From NCBI RefSeq assembly GCF_949628215.1, contig NC_134311.1:59380205-59444204 (forward strand): 64,000 nt of DNA. The letters are read 5' to 3'. The first letter of the stretch is position 1; the number at the start of each line of letters is the position of its first letter. The translations under genes and the position numbers were made by a program. Positions 1 to 10,800 of the stretch are shown piece by piece. The DNA comes from Phalacrocorax aristotelis. Lineage: Eukaryota > Chordata > Aves > Suliformes > Phalacrocoracidae. The notes below the pieces were generated by a model that was not told the origin of the DNA, searched no databases, and saw only the letters and a list, made by a program, of their open reading frames with translations.

Positions 1-2560
1 GTCTGGGAGCTACACAGCTTCAACACTAGCACCGGCCTTAAACTTTTCTGTTCCCTTCTTATAGTTTTTTTGCTTTTTACAGCACCAAACTTAAATTTGT
101 TACAGTACTGTGAAACATTTTGTGCTTTATGGAGGGTGGGAGCAGGTATCCTGAAGTGGATCTCATAGTGAAATGCATGTGTTTGTGTGAAAGGGTTGGG
201 TCTGAATGATACAGTCACTTCAGCCATTAAGTTCTTGTTTCTTTTCTGTATTTTAAAGTTATAGCTGTTCTTCAACTTCCTCAGAAGGTTTTGAACAGTG
301 TGGTGTAGTGCTAAGTCCTGTTGGCTGTATTTCCAAAATGCCTAATGAGAAATCCAAGATGGCTCTAGTTGGTAGATTGTCTCCTGGCACATCTCTGCTT
401 CCACCTGTTTGGAACTTCTCTCACAGAAAACTGCACATATTGGATCACTTTCAGTTAACTGAAATAGTTAATTTCCTTAGCTCCCTAGTAAAGCCCATTC
501 ATTTTGAAACTATTACTGGCATACAATTTCTTGAATAACACAAATGCCATATCTTATCCTGGTGAATAGTAAAAAAAAAAAACCCAAGACCCAAATCCTT
601 TTCAAACCAAAGTGCAACCACATGAACAAAATGCTGCAATCAAATCGTAGCATTTCAGTTTTACTTTGGCAAATAAATAATACAGTCATAATCTGAGAAC
701 ATCAAGAATGTGAAGCTCTTCCTTTTTTTGAAATGTGTAGAATGAAATTGCTCAGGAAAGCATCTTCTGCCACAGTTGTTAATGCTTTTTCTTTCCGTTC
801 TTACTGAGGAACCTCTTGTTTGCTGCAGCTGTGTCATAACTAACATTAATATTTTGATTGGACTCTTTAAGGTTGTGCAGTGTTGAGGTTTCATTTACTT
901 AAAGACAGCTTGGATTTTATGAGGCTATGGTTTTCCTTAAAGAATTTCCCTAGGTGCTTCACCTAGGTTACCTAAAGACAATAGCACATAATTTAGTTCC
1001 TTGAAGGTTTAGCCGGCATTTTGCTGTTTAAATGCTTAGTAGGATTAAAGACACTATCACATCAAAAGAGTGAGTTTTCCCTTCGGCTACATCGTCCACC
1101 TCCTGCTGCCTCTCCTTCCTCCATTGTTGCCTAAATTGCTTCTCAATTTAGTTCAGAGTGAAGTGACTTTCAGTCTCTGAACAACCAACCAACAAAAAAA
1201 CCCCCCACACCCAAACAGTAAAAAAATTAAAAAGGGAAGTAAAGCTGATTTAAAAGATTTCAATTGAAAAGGACTCTGGTGACTTTTCCCCACTGGAATT
1301 TCTCGGGAAAAAAGTGTTTGGGATTGACTTCCCTTGGTCATGTCAGCGCAAAACACCTCTGGAAAGTTGCCCCAAGAGTCCTTCCTGGACTCCTAAAACC
1401 CGCATCCCCTGTGGCTTTGAAACGCTAATTTCAGGCTAGTCTAATTAGGCTAATGACTTGCCCACCACCATGCAAGATAGCTGGGACAATCACCTTGAGG
1501 TTTTCCTGCCTCCCAGACTTGCCCTTTCTTCGTGCATCAGGCTGGCTCTAAAGAGCAAAAAGCACGAACCTTGATTTCACTGAAGGGTGAGGGTCTTTAA
1601 ACACGCAGCTTAGAAGCCAACCGTGCCGTGCATTTGAGGAGACATTAAACAGAAAATAGGTTTTGATAGCGAAGGAGCAAAGGATACTTAAATATCGATT
1701 ACGTTTTGTTTTGTCTGTGTCCCAACGGTGCAAGTCTTCATTCAACGGGGCACAGAGCGCGTAAATGTTAGTGGGATCGCCTAACGCAACGGGCATAGGG
1801 GATGCAGCTCTGCTCCGCTTAGCCAGCACATCTCTGCGGCTTGATCATTTAAAGACTCCAAGCCTAGAGGCAGAGAATTGTAGCCTGGTCCTCTCGCAAA
1901 CAGGAACCGGCCAAATTCTGTCCAAATGCTGTGAAGTTGTGAACTCAGCCTTATTTTTAAGTGCTGACTGAGAAAAAGATGAGAAAACCTGAGCGTGTGC
2001 AAGCCAGGCTCTGTGATCCTCAACTCAAGTTTGATTATTTTAGAATCTGGCAAATCTTCCTGTTAAGCAATTACTTATTTGGATTTCTGCGTTTTCTGAG
2101 CTTGCATGGCACAATTACAAAGCAGAAGGAAAGATCTTACATCGTTAAAAATACTGAGTGGCAAGATAATAGAAACCCTACCACAGAAGTTATGCCAGAG
2201 GACTTTCTTTTACCTTTCACGGATAGCTAGAGCTAAGCCTGCCAATAACAACGGTTGTTGTTTTTTTTTCTTTAAATAACAGTTGTTTCCCAGGTTTGTG
2301 ATTGTTTGTTCTATTTACTGGATATCAACTAGTTTGCTTATGATGTGTCAATCGCACATTCTTTTTAATTCAAGATTGTTCCCAGAGATATTTTTCTCAT
2401 TTCACTTTCGGACTCAGCCTTTCCCCCTCCTGTCGGGAAGAAACGTGAGGCATTTTTGTCTGTTTGGTTGGTTTTGTTCTGGTTTAGTTTTGTTGTTGTT
2501 GTTGTTGCTGTTGTTGTTGTCTTGAGAGAACAGTGATTTCAACAGCGTGTTGCACTGCAA
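1..2560. other. upstream non-coding flank of HTR1A
   Basis: AT-rich to balanced sequence with short homopolymer runs and no recognisable exon, RNA gene or transposable element. The open frames here are short and have no family signature. The distal part of the HTR1A regulatory region should lie here, but no site can be named with confidence; I looked for an RE1/NRSF-like element and saw none. Confidence 0.5.
2489..2520. repeat. (TTG)n microsatellite
   Basis: About ten TTG units with one TGC interruption, lying just before the CpG island. On the minus strand it reads as CAA repeats and produces a glutamine/asparagine run in spurious antisense frames. It is probably polymorphic. Confidence 0.9.
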
Positions 2561-3640
2561 TTCCCGTCTCGGGAGGGCCGGGGGGCCGTGCAGTTTTTCC
2601 CCGGGTAGCTGGAGGGCGAGGAGCCGCGCACTGGCGTGGAGCCCCCGACGGCAGCGACCGCCCGCCCCGCGGCAGGATGCTGGGGCGAGGGCATGAATCA
2701 TCCTGAATGACCTTTTCGTCGTGACAGCACTTGTAAGCGACTGAGCGGGAGCCCTGCCCGGCACTGGGCTGTACAGTAATCCCTCCTGAGACACCCATGC
2801 GACCACCGGTGATCCCCCTCTTCCTGCACCCGCGGCGGCACGGCTGGTGCTCCTCCCTGGCAACCCCGGCACGGCAGCACCGCGCCCGCTGCGGCCGGAG
2901 CGGCGGCCGGCCGGGCAGGGGGCAAAGGTGCAGACATGCAGAAACTCCCGCCGACCCTGCGGCCGGGGGCGCCCGGCCGAGCCCCCCCAGGCGCCGCGCC
3001 CTCGGCCCGCCGCTGCCTGCCTGCAGGTGGCGATAAGCACCCCCGGCGCCACCCGCCCCGGCAACCCCGGTCCTGCCGTGCGCGGTGTCCCCAGCACCAG
3101 CCAACACCACCTGGCCACAGAAAGCCTCCCCCCGCCCCGCGCACCCCGCACAAGCCCCGGCGCCGATCCCGCGGGGAAGCCCAGAGACCCCGCTGCCCGG
3201 GGCGGAGCTGCGGGGAGGAGATTTGGAGGGGGCGGTGGTGGGAGGGGGAGTAGCGGTGGGTTTCTCTGCGGCCTCCCCCCAGCGGGGAGGGTGCGGCGGA
3301 GAATGACGGACACCGGAGCCCGGTCGGTCGGTCGGCCGGCGGCGCCAGGGACGATGGCGACCCAAAGAGGACCCCCCGCCGCGGAAGGGCGGGATGGCGG
3401 TGGGGGACGGAAGGGGAGGGGAAGGAGGGAGGGAGAAAGCGAGGGGAGCGCGGGGAGGCAGAGCAGGAAGGAGCTGCGCGGGAGACCGGCGGAGCGAGGG
3501 GCAGCAGATCGGCGAGCGGCGGCGGGAGGGCCGCCCCCGCCGCCCGGGGCTGCGCGCTGGGCAGAGGCGGCGGGGATGGGCGGGCGCGGGGCGGCTCCGC
3601 CAGCCGCCGTCCTCCGAGCCTCGGCCGCCTCCCGCCGCGC

Positions 3641-3646
3641 TATATA
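3641..3646 (+). promoter_or_regulatory. TATA box of HTR1A
   Basis: TATATA sits in an otherwise GC-rich block, about 140 nt upstream of the HTR1A start codon. A TATA box here predicts transcription starting near 3670-3676 and a leader of roughly 110 nt. It is the only TATA-like motif in the proximal promoter. Confidence 0.7.
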
Positions 3647-3705
3647 GGGGAGGGAGGGGTGGCGAGGGGGGGGTGCCCGGCGTGGCCAAAGCGCACGGGG
3701 CGGCG

Positions 3706-3735
3706 ATGCCTCCTGCCAGGGGAGCGCACAACTGA
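3706..3735 (+). other. upstream ORF 1 in the HTR1A leader (9 codons)
   Basis: An ATG downstream of the TATA box opens a frame of nine codons (MPPARGAHN) ending in TGA, 50 nt before the HTR1A ATG. The context has G at -3 but C at +4, so initiation would be moderate. The frame is not in phase with HTR1A. If the TATA-directed start site is used, this uORF is in the mRNA. Confidence 0.55.
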
Positions 3736-3750
3736 CCGGCGCCTCTTCCC

Positions 3751-3765
3751 ATGCCCGTCTCCTGA
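3751..3765 (+). other. upstream ORF 2 in the HTR1A leader (4 codons)
   Basis: A second leader ATG opens a four-codon frame (MPVS) ending in TGA, 20 nt before the receptor start. With uORF 1 it places two short, terminated frames ahead of the main ATG, an arrangement that often lowers translation of the main frame. No experimental support is visible here. Confidence 0.5.
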
Positions 3766-3785
3766 AGCAACCCCCCCCGCCCGGC

Positions 3786-5027
3786 ATGGATGTGGCCAAC
3801 AACACTACCTCCCCAGAACGCTCCCCCGAGGGGGCAGGCGGCCCCGGCCTCGCCGAGGTGACCCTGGGCTACCAGCTGCTCACCTCCCTGCTCCTGGGCA
3901 CACTCATCCTATGCGCCGTGAGCGGCAACGCCTGCGTGATCGCGGCCATCGCCCTGGAGCGCTCCCTGCAAACCGTAGCCAACTATCTCATCGGCTCGCT
4001 GGCTGTCACCGACCTCATGGTGTCCGTGCTGGTGCTGCCCATGGCGGCCCTCTACCAGGTGCTGAACAAGTGGACGCTGGGGCAAGTCACCTGCGACATC
4101 TTCATCTCGCTGGACGTGCTCTGCTGCACCTCTTCCATCCTGCACCTGTGCGCCATCGCCTTGGACAGGTACTGGGCCATCACGGACCCCATCGACTATG
4201 TCAACAAGCGGACTCCCCGGCGGGCCGCCGTGCTTATCAGCCTGACCTGGCTCATCGGCTTCTTGATATCCATCCCGCCCATGCTGGGCTGGAGGACGCC
4301 CGAGGACCGCTCGGACCCCGACGCCTGCACCATCAGCAAGGACCACGGGTACACCATCTATTCCACCTTTGGCGCTTTCTACATCCCGCTCCTCCTCATG
4401 CTGGTGCTCTACGGCCGCATCTTCAAGGCGGCCCGCTTCAGGATCCGCAAGACCGTCAAGAAAGCGGAGAAGAAGAAAATCGCTGACACCTGCCTCACCC
4501 TCTCCCCAGCCGCCCTGCAGAAGAATAGCAACGGGGAGCCCGGCAAGGGCTGGCGACGGACGGTGGAGCCCAAGCCCGGTGCCTGTATCAACGGCGCGGT
4601 GCGGCAGAGCGAGGACGGGGCCGCCCTGGAGATCATCGAGGTCCAGCGCTGCAACAGCTCCTCCAAGATTCACCTGCCGCTGCCCAGCGAGGCGTGCGGC
4701 TCCCCGCCGCCCCCCTCCTTCGAGAGGCGCAACGAGAAGAACACAGAGGCCAAGCGGAGGATGGCTCTGTCCCGGGAGAGGAAGACTGTCAAGACCCTGG
4801 GCATCATTATGGGCACCTTCATCCTCTGCTGGTTGCCGTTCTTCATCGTGGCGCTGGTCCTGCCCTTTTGTGACAGTAAGTGCTACATGCCCGAGTGGCT
4901 GGGGGCAGTCATCAACTGGCTGGGCTACTCCAACTCCCTCCTCAACCCCATCATCTATGCCTATTTCAACAAAGACTTCCAAAGTGCTTTTAAGAAAATT
5001 ATCAAGTGCAAATTTTGCAGGCAGTGA
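3786..5027 (+). CDS. HTR1A: 5-hydroxytryptamine (serotonin) receptor 1A
   Basis: Complete single-exon gene for the class A GPCR that binds serotonin and couples through Gi/o to inhibit adenylyl cyclase and open GIRK channels. It acts at the plasma membrane as somatodendritic autoreceptor and postsynaptic receptor. The 413-aa product has seven membrane segments (about 31-56, 67-92, 103-127, 147-167, 187-210, 338-361, 371-394). Key residues seen: D76 (2.50), D110 amine-binding (3.32), DRY 127-129, S193/T194 in TM5, CWLPFF 348-353, N377 (7.39), NPIIY 387-391, disulfide pair C103-C181, and C-terminal C408/C411 for palmitoylation. The tail ends in KCKFCRQ as in mammals. It is nine residues shorter than the human protein (422 aa), with changes in the N-terminus and the third intracellular loop (about 215-336). 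The chosen ATG has G at -3 and +4. There are no frameshifts, stops or introns. Confidence 0.98.
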   Translation: MDVANNTTSPERSPEGAGGPGLAEVTLGYQLLTSLLLGTLILCAVSGNACVIAAIALERSLQTVANYLIGSLAVTDLMVSVLVLPMAALYQVLNKWTLGQVTCDIFISLDVLCCTSSILHLCAIALDRYWAITDPIDYVNKRTPRRAAVLISLTWLIGFLISIPPMLGWRTPEDRSDPDACTISKDHGYTIYSTFGAFYIPLLLMLVLYGRIFKAARFRIRKTVKKAEKKKIADTCLTLSPAALQKNSNGEPGKGWRRTVEPKPGACINGAVRQSEDGAALEIIEVQRCNSSSKIHLPLPSEACGSPPPPSFERRNEKNTEAKRRMALSRERKTVKTLGIIMGTFILCWLPFFIVALVLPFCDSKCYMPEWLGAVINWLGYSNSLLNPIIYAYFNKDFQSAFKKIIKCKFCRQ

Positions 5028-5460
5028 ATCCCGCCGCTCCGGGACGGGGCGGCGGGGGCTCCTGCTGCTCGCTCCGTCTGCCTGGCCCTCGCCGCAGTGT
5101 GGCCCCCACCCAAGCCCTCTCCAGCGCCGGCACAAGGGCGGGGGGCTCCGGGAACCCCCTCCGCAGGGCACCCGAGCCCCTCACCCCTGCGCCCGTCGGA
5201 CGAGCCCCGCGGGGCAGGGCAAGGGAGGGCAGGGCAGGGCAGGGCTCCACCGGCGGCGGGGGGGGGATGCCCGGGCCGGGGGGGCTACGCGGCCGCCCTC
5301 GCCTTGCCTCGCCTCCCCGGGGCTCCGCTGCCGGGCGCCGGCGCGCTCTCCCTCTCTTCCTCCCTCCCTCCCCTCCATTATTCTGGGTAGACTTAGGGTT
5401 TGCAGGTCGTTGCTTGTGGTCGCTGTAAACCACAGTGTCTGCCCGAGTAGCATTGGTAAA

Positions 5461-5466
5461 AATAAA
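5461..5466 (+). other. poly(A) signal candidate for HTR1A
   Basis: AATAAA lies 434 nt after the stop codon and is the first canonical signal downstream. It would give a 3' UTR of about 450 nt. A later ATTAAA at 6715-6720 could serve a longer transcript. Which is used cannot be told from sequence alone. Confidence 0.5.
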
Positions 5467-6119
5467 CCACCCTATGCAGAAAACCGCCGTCATGGGGATA
5501 TTTCTTGGACTTACGAGGAGACGGCGCGGGACTCAGAGTCCGACCTCGGTCTGGTGGTGTGAGTACAGGGGCTGAAGGCCACTCCGCGAGCAGAGGAAGG
5601 GGCTTTGGGCTCGTCGCTTCCCGGGCTGTGAAACTACAAGTGGATTTTCTTGGGGGATACGCTACCGTGTTTTGTAACCTTGCAAGGTACTTCCAGCAAC
5701 ATGCCCGTCTGCGTTAACATGTGTCCAACAGCTCTCCTGCTATGCTAGGACCTTCCAGTTCATCGGGCTTCCCTTCGTTACAGCGCGTGGAAGAGATAGC
5801 GCTTAAACCCCAACCGCACGCCTCATTATACGGAGATATTTTTTTTTAATGTCTTTGTCCAAGGGTTTCCCACCAAGGAAAGCCTTGGCGCTGTGTGACT
5901 GTCCCCGAGTTCACCGCGCACGCAGCGGCACAGAGAGTTTAAGCAGCCTGCGAAGTAGCGTGTTTTTTTTTTTTTTTTAACGCCGCTTGAAAGTTTCTCC
6001 GGAGACGCTGCGGATGTTTCGGAGGCAGCCGACTGCTGCACGTTTTGCTCGTGGGAAAACAAAAACAAACAAACAAAAATCCGCAAGCAACACCAAAACG
6101 AAGCAAACCGATCAACCAA
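5467..6119. other. non-coding spacer after HTR1A
   Basis: Mixed-composition sequence with T and A runs near 5840 and 5960. No exon, RNA gene or repeat family is recognised. It may be alternative 3' UTR if the proximal poly(A) signal is skipped. Confidence 0.4.
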
Positions 6120-7880
6120 AACATTGCCTTGTGCTCCGTGGCAGCAGGGGAGGGGCCGAGCGCACCCGCCGACGGCAGCCGCAGGTGGCCAACCCGTCAT
6201 CTCGGCGTAGGCTGGGGAGGGGCAGGGCCAGCCCCGGCGGGTTTATGCGCGACCCTCCCCGCAAGCCGGGAGCTACGGCGAGAAGCAGGCAGTGTCACCG
6301 CGGTGCCGAGGGCAGGGACTGCCAGCCTGGCCGGGCTCCCGCGGCGGTTCCGCAAGACTCCCCCCGCAGAGGGCCCCACCTCCCGTCACTCCTAGCTGCT
6401 TGGCCCCAGGAAACCCGGGGTGCTTACCCTTCCCCGCCTGGCCCGGGGTTGGAGCGGGACAAGAGGACAGCCTTGCCCGCCGCCCCTTTGCCCCCTCGGC
6501 CGGGGCGGGGGTGGCGCCGGGCGGGTGCTGGCACTGGGCCGGCTGCCGCGTACCTCCGCGACGGGCTGCCTGAAATGAATGCTTGACCAAATATATATAT
6601 ATATATTCCTGTTTATTTTTGTGTAATCTGTGTTACCTGTAGGTAAAAGGGAATGTTAAATCTGTGCGTCACGTGAATGTAAGTGTCCAGTCATTTCTGA
6701 ACTTCACCGCTTACATTAAATGACAATAGTGCTTTTAACAGCCTGATATATAGCTGATTTTCTGAAAATCTTATTTGACCTCATTTTCGCAATTAAAGTG
6801 ATCTTTGATCTTATCTCCTCTTTGATCACTCCTAACCGCGTGTGTCCTAGATATTCCTTAAATGCCGGAGCGTCAGAAGAGTCAGCCTGCGGGGATTAGG
6901 GAGCCGAAACTTACTCCTGAGTGCTCGGTAACCTGTAGCTTTGGGAGCCCCACCCGCCGGAGGTGCGGTCCGGCGAGGGCCGCCTGGCACCCGGGGCAGG
7001 GGCGGGAACGGGAGGCTGCCAAGCAGCGGGGTTTGCTCCTCTCGCCCCCTCCTCCCCCGAGTCCCGCCGACTCCTGCAAGCGCGCTTCTTCACGATTTGC
7101 CCTTTAAAATTTTTTTTCTTTGCAAACCCTCCCGCAAACGATCCCAGGTGGGAAAGCGTGGATGCCCGCACACCAGTCCACGCCGGGTCCCTCCCTGCGC
7201 CCCGGGACTGGCGCCTGACCGCGGGACGGGTCCCGCTCGGCCCCGGGGCCCGGCGGCAGGGCCCACCCGAGCCGCATAAGGCAGGGCGGCAAGCGGGGCG
7301 CAACTCCTGTGCCCCTTTCATCCGCCTCCCAGCCCCGCGCTGCAGGGCGAGGGATGTCGGGGCCACGGGCACAGCACCCGAACCCGCGCCGAGGGCTGCG
7401 GGGTGCCCCAGCCGCCCTGCGCCGCTGCCCGCCGGAGCGGGACGCGGGGAACTAGGAAGCTCGGAGCGCAGACCCTTCCGGCTAGCACAGGGAGGCGAGG
7501 CGCGCCCTTCCCCGTCCAGCTTTGAGCTTTGCCTCTGACTCGCCGTGCGGGCGGCCGCTCCTCGCACGGCCAGGACGCGGGGGAGCGGTCCCGACCCCCG
7601 CCATCGTACCCCGGCGCAGGGTCCGCGGCAGCGGCGCCGGCGCCGGCCCCTCCGTGCTCCCCACCGCCAGCCTCGCTGTCTCTCCTCAGCAAGGAAAAGA
7701 GCTCTTCGGCCGCTCTCCGACCCGCGGCATGGACAAGGAGGCCGGACCCCGGCGGTGCCCACGCCGGGCCGGCAGCCGTGGTGCCCCGGCAGGCTCTCAC
7801 CGCATCCCCTTCCCGGGATCCTCCCCGGCCCCGCACAAGCCGCTACGGAATTCCCCTCGCCTCCCCCCCGTCCCGACCTC
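6120..7880. promoter_or_regulatory. second CpG-rich domain, no associated gene identified
   Basis: Two very CpG-rich blocks (about 6120-6560 and 6930-7870) are separated by an AT-rich stretch. The open frames in them (up to 374 codons on the minus strand) are what stop-poor GC-rich DNA produces by chance, and they show no domain or family motif. The block may be an extension of the HTR1A island, a CpG promoter of an unannotated transcript, or a Polycomb-type developmental island. No TATA box or convincing exon was seen. Confidence 0.5.
6591..6606. repeat. (AT)8 microsatellite
   Basis: A short pure AT dinucleotide run in the AT-rich gap between the two CpG-rich blocks. Confidence 0.85.
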
Positions 7881-10800
7881 AGTGGGCACAGCAGTTCCCT
7901 CAACGCTTTTACATTTCTCTCATTTCTTCTCCCTTTTCTTTTTTCTTCCTTAAGAGGTGGGCCTTTTTGCTTCTGTGCTGTAGTTTTCAAATTCCTAATT
8001 TGATCTCCACTAAGATAAAAAAAACCTCCAACCAAACAGAGGATTTAGTATTTTTTAAGGGAGAAATAAATTCTATATTAAATCAGTATTTGTGGTTGGT
8101 TGCAGTATTGTATTTGCTCCACTGACAAGCAACCTCCTCACAGTTTAGAGAGCTTCATTTCAGTTTTAAAGGACTTGTGGAAGCTCAAGCAATGAATAAA
8201 GAAAACTCCATATAGAAAGCAAAAGGTTTTGTGTTTTAAACAGACCTGCAGAAAACTGAGTTTTAACAACTCGACTCAATTATGAATACCAAAGCTGGGT
8301 AGAGATATAAAGGCTTTAACCCCTTCTTCCTTTAAAAATGCTTCTTTAGACTACTGTAAAACAAGAAGAAAGCTTCATAACTTTGAATTTTTTCTCCTCT
8401 GTGGCTCCAGTCCAGGCTGAATTTGGGTCTGAATCACACATCTGACAAGAAGTACTGGCATAGCATTCCCAGCACACTTACACTGGCCAACTGCACTTAT
8501 GGTTGGGGCTGGGGAAGTGACAGGGTAGAGAAAAGGGAAAGACGTGCTGGCTTAATATATATTGGGCCAAACTGCAAAATGGATTTTGTGACTATGCAAT
8601 TTCTTCTGTTTAAGCAGAAAACTTCCCCATAAAACGTTTAAGACTCCCTACTTTTCCCTGAAATTCCCACCCTGACAGACATGCTGTAGGTCTGGTAGAA
8701 ACGATGCCAAAATCCCCCAAACAAATGTCCCAATCTCCTCATAATTAAAAATCTGGTCTTCAGAATCTGCAGTTTCAAACATTGCACAGGGCAACATTGT
8801 GAATCTTACGTTAAAACACACAACCAAGAAGTACATCCTCAGAGAGAAGAAACAGAAGAGGATGCTGGAGTGAATTTCTGCTTTATAGCTGCTCAGAGAA
8901 GCAATTTTGACAGTATGGGTAACTACTACCTCTTTGGATATGGCTGGAGAAAATCCAAAGTGGCTATCATGTAGCATGCAAACAGTCCTAGTGGGGGTCT
9001 GTGGAATCTAAAAACAGTCACACCTCTCACACTTTCAAAAAATACTGTATCTTCTGTATTTCTGGATCTCAGCCCAGGTCACCCTCCTTGGGTGTATATT
9101 GCTCTGCGACTCATCTTGCTGCCTACAGCTGAGCTGCTGTTCCCTGAACAGGAGTAGCCAGAGTGACTTGCAGCCAAAAAGCAGGACAACTCCACAGCAT
9201 GAAATTTCTTCTGTTAGACTGAAAGCAAAAAAACTTTTGCTGCTTGATCCTTCCCACAGCAAGAAAGTAGTCTGAACTATTTGACTTAATGGGGTTGCTT
9301 CTTGATATGGGCTGTGAGTGACAGAAGATCTGTTGGTGTTTTCATACCTCTGTCAATTAAAAGAAAAGGCAAATGCTCAGGCACACAGAGGACTGCAGAC
9401 TCAACCTTTACAAAGAGTTACATGTGGCCACAAATCCCAGCCTTGCAGATGTCCGTGCCAAGTTAGTTTGGCAGGCTGTCAGCATTGTCCTGCAGTATGT
9501 AGATGAGGGACGGGAAACAGATGGATTATAAAATATTTTAAAAATTACTAAACCTGAACAAAATTTGACAGGACTACAAAAAAATGAAAAAAAGGCACAT
9601 GACCATCCAGATGGTTCCCGCAAGCTTCATAGACCTGTTGAAAATAGTGAAGGTATTAAAAAGGGAAAAAAAATAATCTTACAGACAAACAAACGGACAT
9701 AAAAATGCAAAAGGCAAAAGAGTCTTGTAATGAAAATGCTGGCCAGCACAAGCAGAGGTCAGTATCTGCTCCTGCTGTAATAACATCTTGTTTTATTGTT
9801 TGTATTACACAGCACTTGAAGTATCTTTTGCTATTAGGCAGAGTCAATACAATCCTTTCAAATCGACTTTCACATTTCAGAGCTATTTACACCCACCCTG
9901 CTGAACCTTACACACAGGATGATGTAAGCTAGCAGTATTATCTGTAGCCTATTTTAATTTGTACCTGTTCCTACTTCTTGGCATTCCCACTGCTGTTGGT
10001 TTGGTGGGCAGACATAGGCCTAAGGGATTTTGTACAGAACAGAGGAGTGGAGGGAGTATCATTCAGCATACACTGCACAATTTCACATATATCGTCACTA
10101 GGGAATGCGCAATCTCATCTTTAAACTGAAATCTGCTTGGTAGGACAGAGTTGGCTTATACTGTAGTCTTTTGTTCAAGTGGCTCAGAAGGAAAAAGTAA
10201 TTTTTCAGTTTGATGTCTAAGTGGCTGGTTATTATCCAGTGACAAAAGAAAACAGGTATAATGGCCTTCTGCTTGAACTGCTATGGACCAAGCATAAGTG
10301 TTTTGAGCCAATGTGAATTGTGGAATATTTGGGAAGTTATTAAATTTGACATGTAAACATTATGCCTTTGAAGTAAAGATCTCAAAAGACATTTATTTCT
10401 AGGTGGGCTTTGGATGAATGCTGCAGGGTGAAGTGAAACTGGCTTGGATTTGAAGACAGACACTGGAACAGTCAGATACACCACACTCAGAGGTGTTGCA
10501 TGGACTCAGGTTTGGCTGTCTGCCTGTCATCCAGACACTGATCTCAGGCAAAGATTGTAGAAAAGTCATGTTTAGTGCAGATTAAATGCCAGGCTGGGTG
10601 TTGCCTTCAAATTGGTGGCTTTTTGGCTTCCATCATCTGCCAGCCTCTTTCCCTATCTTCCCATATATGGTGAATAACAGAGGCAATTCACATGGGACAG
10701 TTCAGGCAAAGGCCCTGGGGAGAGCTGTCAATGATACCATTTAGTGTTTGCCCTGGAGGAGGTTGTTGCCACTTGCAGTCTCTTGAAGGCAAGAAAGGAG

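Larger units (their letters stand above)
2560..5400 (+). promoter_or_regulatory. CpG island spanning the HTR1A promoter and coding region
   Basis: Base composition changes sharply near 2560 from AT-rich to very GC-rich with abundant CpG, and stays so through the promoter, the whole HTR1A coding region and the proximal 3' flank. Many GC-box-like GGGCGG and GGGAGG tracts lie between about 3400 and 3660. GC-rich promoters with Sp1/MAZ-type sites are known for mammalian HTR1A. The boundaries are by eye. Confidence 0.85.

Noticed and set aside
2414..3805. Long minus-strand open frames (463 and 428 codons) over the HTR1A promoter
   Set aside because: They lie in stop-poor GC-rich DNA, are low-complexity Pro/Arg/Gly with a Gln/Asn run from the TTG repeat, and show no domain. 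They are composition artefacts.
3909..5171. 420-codon minus-strand frame antisense to HTR1A
   Set aside because: It is a mirror of the high-GC receptor coding sequence, with no family motif and no promoter or splice evidence.
4369..5562. 397-codon plus-strand frame overlapping the HTR1A 3' half
   Set aside because: It is in another phase, rich in Ser/Arg/Pro and runs into the 3' UTR. It is explained by codon bias of the real gene.
6911..8035. 374-codon minus-strand frame in the second CpG-rich block
   Set aside because: Arg/Gly/Pro-rich low complexity without recognisable domains; expected by chance at this GC content.
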